A DNA stretch of 64,000 bases from Burkholderiales bacterium (GTDB lineage: Bacteria > Pseudomonadota > Gammaproteobacteria > Burkholderiales > Burkholderiaceae_C), in NCBI GenBank assembly GCA_016213205.1, contig JACRAZ010000027.1, forward strand, positions 1 through 64,000, read 5' to 3'. The number at the start of each line of letters is the position of its first letter. Positions within the stretch are counted from its first letter, which is position 1. The notes under the pieces are model-generated. The model saw nothing but the letters and a program-made list of their open reading frames with translations, had not been told where the DNA came from and did no database searches. Shown here piece by piece: positions 62,900-64,000 of this stretch. The position numbers were made by a program, and so were the translations under genes.

Positions 62900-63697
62900 T
62901 CAGCCCTGTCGCCAGGCGGGCGCCCGCCTGGCGAAGAAGGCTGCGATGCCCTCGCGGCCTTCTTCGGTCTCCCAGGCGTCGGCCAGCTTGTCGGCGGCGT
63001 AGATCATGCTCGTGGGCAGGTCGTGGCTGTCGACGTAGGACACGAGCTTCTTGGTCGCCGCCACCGCGCCCGGCGCACACTGCAGCAGGTCGGCCAGCTC
63101 GCGTTCGACGGCGGCGTCGAGCTGCTCGGCGCCCACCACCTCGGAAACGAGGCCGAGACGCTTGGCCTCGGCGGCATTCATGCGCTTGGCCGTGAGGAAG
63201 GTGCGGCGCGCGTTGGCCTCGCCCATGCGCGCAACGACATAGGGCGCGATGTTGGCCGGCAGCAGGCCCAGGCGCACCTCGGTCAGACAGTAGACGCCGG
63301 TGTCCACCGCCACAGACACGTCGCACACCGAGATCATGCCGACGCCGCCGCCATAGGCCGGCCCGTTGATGCGGCCGATCAGCGGCATCGGCAGTTCGTT
63401 CAGCGCGCGCAGCATCAGCGCCAGCTCGAAGCTCTCGGCCACGCGCTCGGCGCGCGACTTCTTCATGTTCTGCTGCATCCAGCCGAGGTCGCCACCGGCG
63501 CAGAAGCTGGCGCCGGCGCCGGTGAGCACCACGGCGCGCAGGCTGCTCTGGCCAGTCAGCCAGTCGGCCGCCCGCTTCAGCTCGGCGATGAGCGTGGCGT
63601 TCAGCGCGTTGTGCGTGGCGGGGCGGTTCAGCGTCAGCGTGGCGATGCCGCGCGCGTCGACGGAGAGCAGCAGGGTCTCGAAGGCGGGAACGTTCAT
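62900..63697 (-). CDS. LiuC/AtuE-like enoyl-CoA hydratase (methylglutaconyl-CoA type)
   Basis: A 265-residue crotonase with FCAGGDLGWMQQNM, then GGGVGMISVCDVSVAV and LTEVRLGLLPANIAPYV. These segments, especially GDLGWM and the EVRLGL-P catalytic loop, are hallmarks of the 3-methylglutaconyl-/gamma-carboxygeranoyl-CoA hydratase subfamily. The ATG at 63697 begins the expected N-terminus; earlier in-frame codons belong to the carboxyltransferase gene read in another frame. It is positioned between the two carboxylase subunit genes, as in liu and atu operons. Confidence 0.85.
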   Translation of the reverse strand: MNVPAFETLLLSVDARGIATLTLNRPATHNALNATLIAELKRAADWLTGQSSLRAVVLTGAGASFCAGGDLGWMQQNMKKSRAERVAESFELALMLRALNELPMPLIGRINGPAYGGGVGMISVCDVSVAVDTGVYCLTEVRLGLLPANIAPYVVARMGEANARRTFLTAKRMNAAEAKRLGLVSEVVGAEQLDAAVERELADLLQCAPGAVAATKKLVSYVDSHDLPTSMIYAADKLADAWETEEGREGIAAFFARRAPAWRQG

Positions 63698-63707
63698 GCG
63701 TCTGAGC

Positions 63708-64000
63708 TCACATGCGGTAGACGGGGGTTGCGGTGCGCGGCAGCGGGCGCCGCGTGCACAAGGCCAGCGCCAGGCCCAGCACGTCGCGCGAGGACGAGGG
63801 CGCGATGAGACCGTCGTCCCACAGGCGCGAGGTGGCGTAGTAGGGGTCGGACTGGCGCTGGTACTGCTCGCGCACCGCACGCTCGGTCTCGGCCAGGCGC
63901 GCCTCGTCGGCCGGACCGCGCAGGTTGGAGCGTGCCAGCTCGAGCATCACGTTGCTGGCGATGTCGGCGCTCATTGTCGCCACCTGCGCGCTCGGCCAGG
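63708..64000 (-). CDS. Acyl-CoA carboxylase carboxyltransferase subunit, C-terminal part (gene runs off the window)
   Basis: The last 97 codons of a carboxyltransferase beta subunit; the 5' part lies beyond position 64000. The segment REQYQRQSDPYYATSRLWDD and the end PVYRM match methylcrotonyl-/geranyl-CoA carboxylase beta. The helix region missing from CT2 and CT3 is present here. It is the upstream gene of the long minus-strand operon seen in this window and probably pairs with the alpha subunit at 60868. Confidence 0.8.
   Translation of the reverse strand, partial: WPSAQVATMSADIASNVMLELARSNLRGPADEARLAETERAVREQYQRQSDPYYATSRLWDDGLIAPSSSRDVLGLALALCTRRPLPRTATPVYRM

Overview
The window is GC-rich DNA (roughly two thirds GC or more by eye) with tightly packed operons, ATGA/GTGA/TTGA start-stop overlaps, and very long open frames on the antisense strands. 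Three Bug-type (TctC-like) periplasmic binding proteins without their membrane partners, a Liv-type ABC transporter and a dense acyl-CoA gene set point to a betaproteobacterium of the order Burkholderiales. That placement is inferred from gene content; no rRNA or tRNA gene is visible.

Layout. 1-2143: IS-like repeats and a methyl-accepting chemotaxis gene broken by two single-base frameshifts. 2144-12650 (minus): a nine-gene operon reading aacS, a Bug protein, a MenB/BadI-like crotonase, livH, livM, livG, livF, an acyl-CoA ligase and a Liv-type binding protein. It looks like uptake plus CoA activation of an organic acid. 12816-19544 (plus): an IclR regulator followed by enoyl-CoA hydratase, MmgE/PrpD, acyl-CoA dehydrogenase (ACAD), an NUDT19-like Nudix enzyme, MaoC and a second ACAD. 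19582-26400: a biotin-dependent carboxylase locus with one alpha subunit and three carboxyltransferase genes, two of them a tandem duplication. 26443-31026 (minus): a second acetoacetyl-CoA synthetase and a hybrid histidine kinase.

31272-39199: an alpha/beta hydrolase, a thiolase-fold protein without the usual cysteine, a DUF35 protein and a fused double ACAD (minus), divergent from an SDR and an ADP-forming acyl-CoA synthetase (plus). This resembles the actinobacterial steroid side-chain (igr) retro-aldolase module. 39359-40755: a QorB-like oxidoreductase divergent from its likely HxlR regulator. 40837-50396: MaoC, a split ACAD pair, two CaiB/BaiF CoA-transferases, a crotonase, two Bug proteins and hot-dog thioesterases. 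50425-64000 (minus): one long operon that starts beyond the right edge with a carboxyltransferase, then a LiuC-like hydratase, a biotin carboxylase subunit and an AtuD/IVD-like ACAD (leucine or acyclic-terpenoid type), followed by thioesterases, SDRs, ACADs, a crotonase, an AMP ligase and a metallo-hydrolase.

Together the genes form a catabolic island for carboxylic acids handled as CoA esters: uptake, activation by AMP- and ADP-forming ligases or CoA transfer, dehydrogenation, hydration, carboxylation or retro-aldol cleavage, and re-activation of acetoacetate by two AacS enzymes. Seven of the eight apparently catalytic ACADs carry the isovaleryl-CoA-dehydrogenase-type catalytic Glu, which favours branched substrates.

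The most striking point is the carboxylase locus. One carboxyltransferase has a degraded N-domain (acyl-CoA site) and an intact C-domain (biotin site). The two tandem paralogs show the opposite pattern. This suggests an obligately hetero-oligomeric carboxyltransferase. A related AAC-N4-GTT palindrome sits in four divergent promoter regions and may define one regulon.
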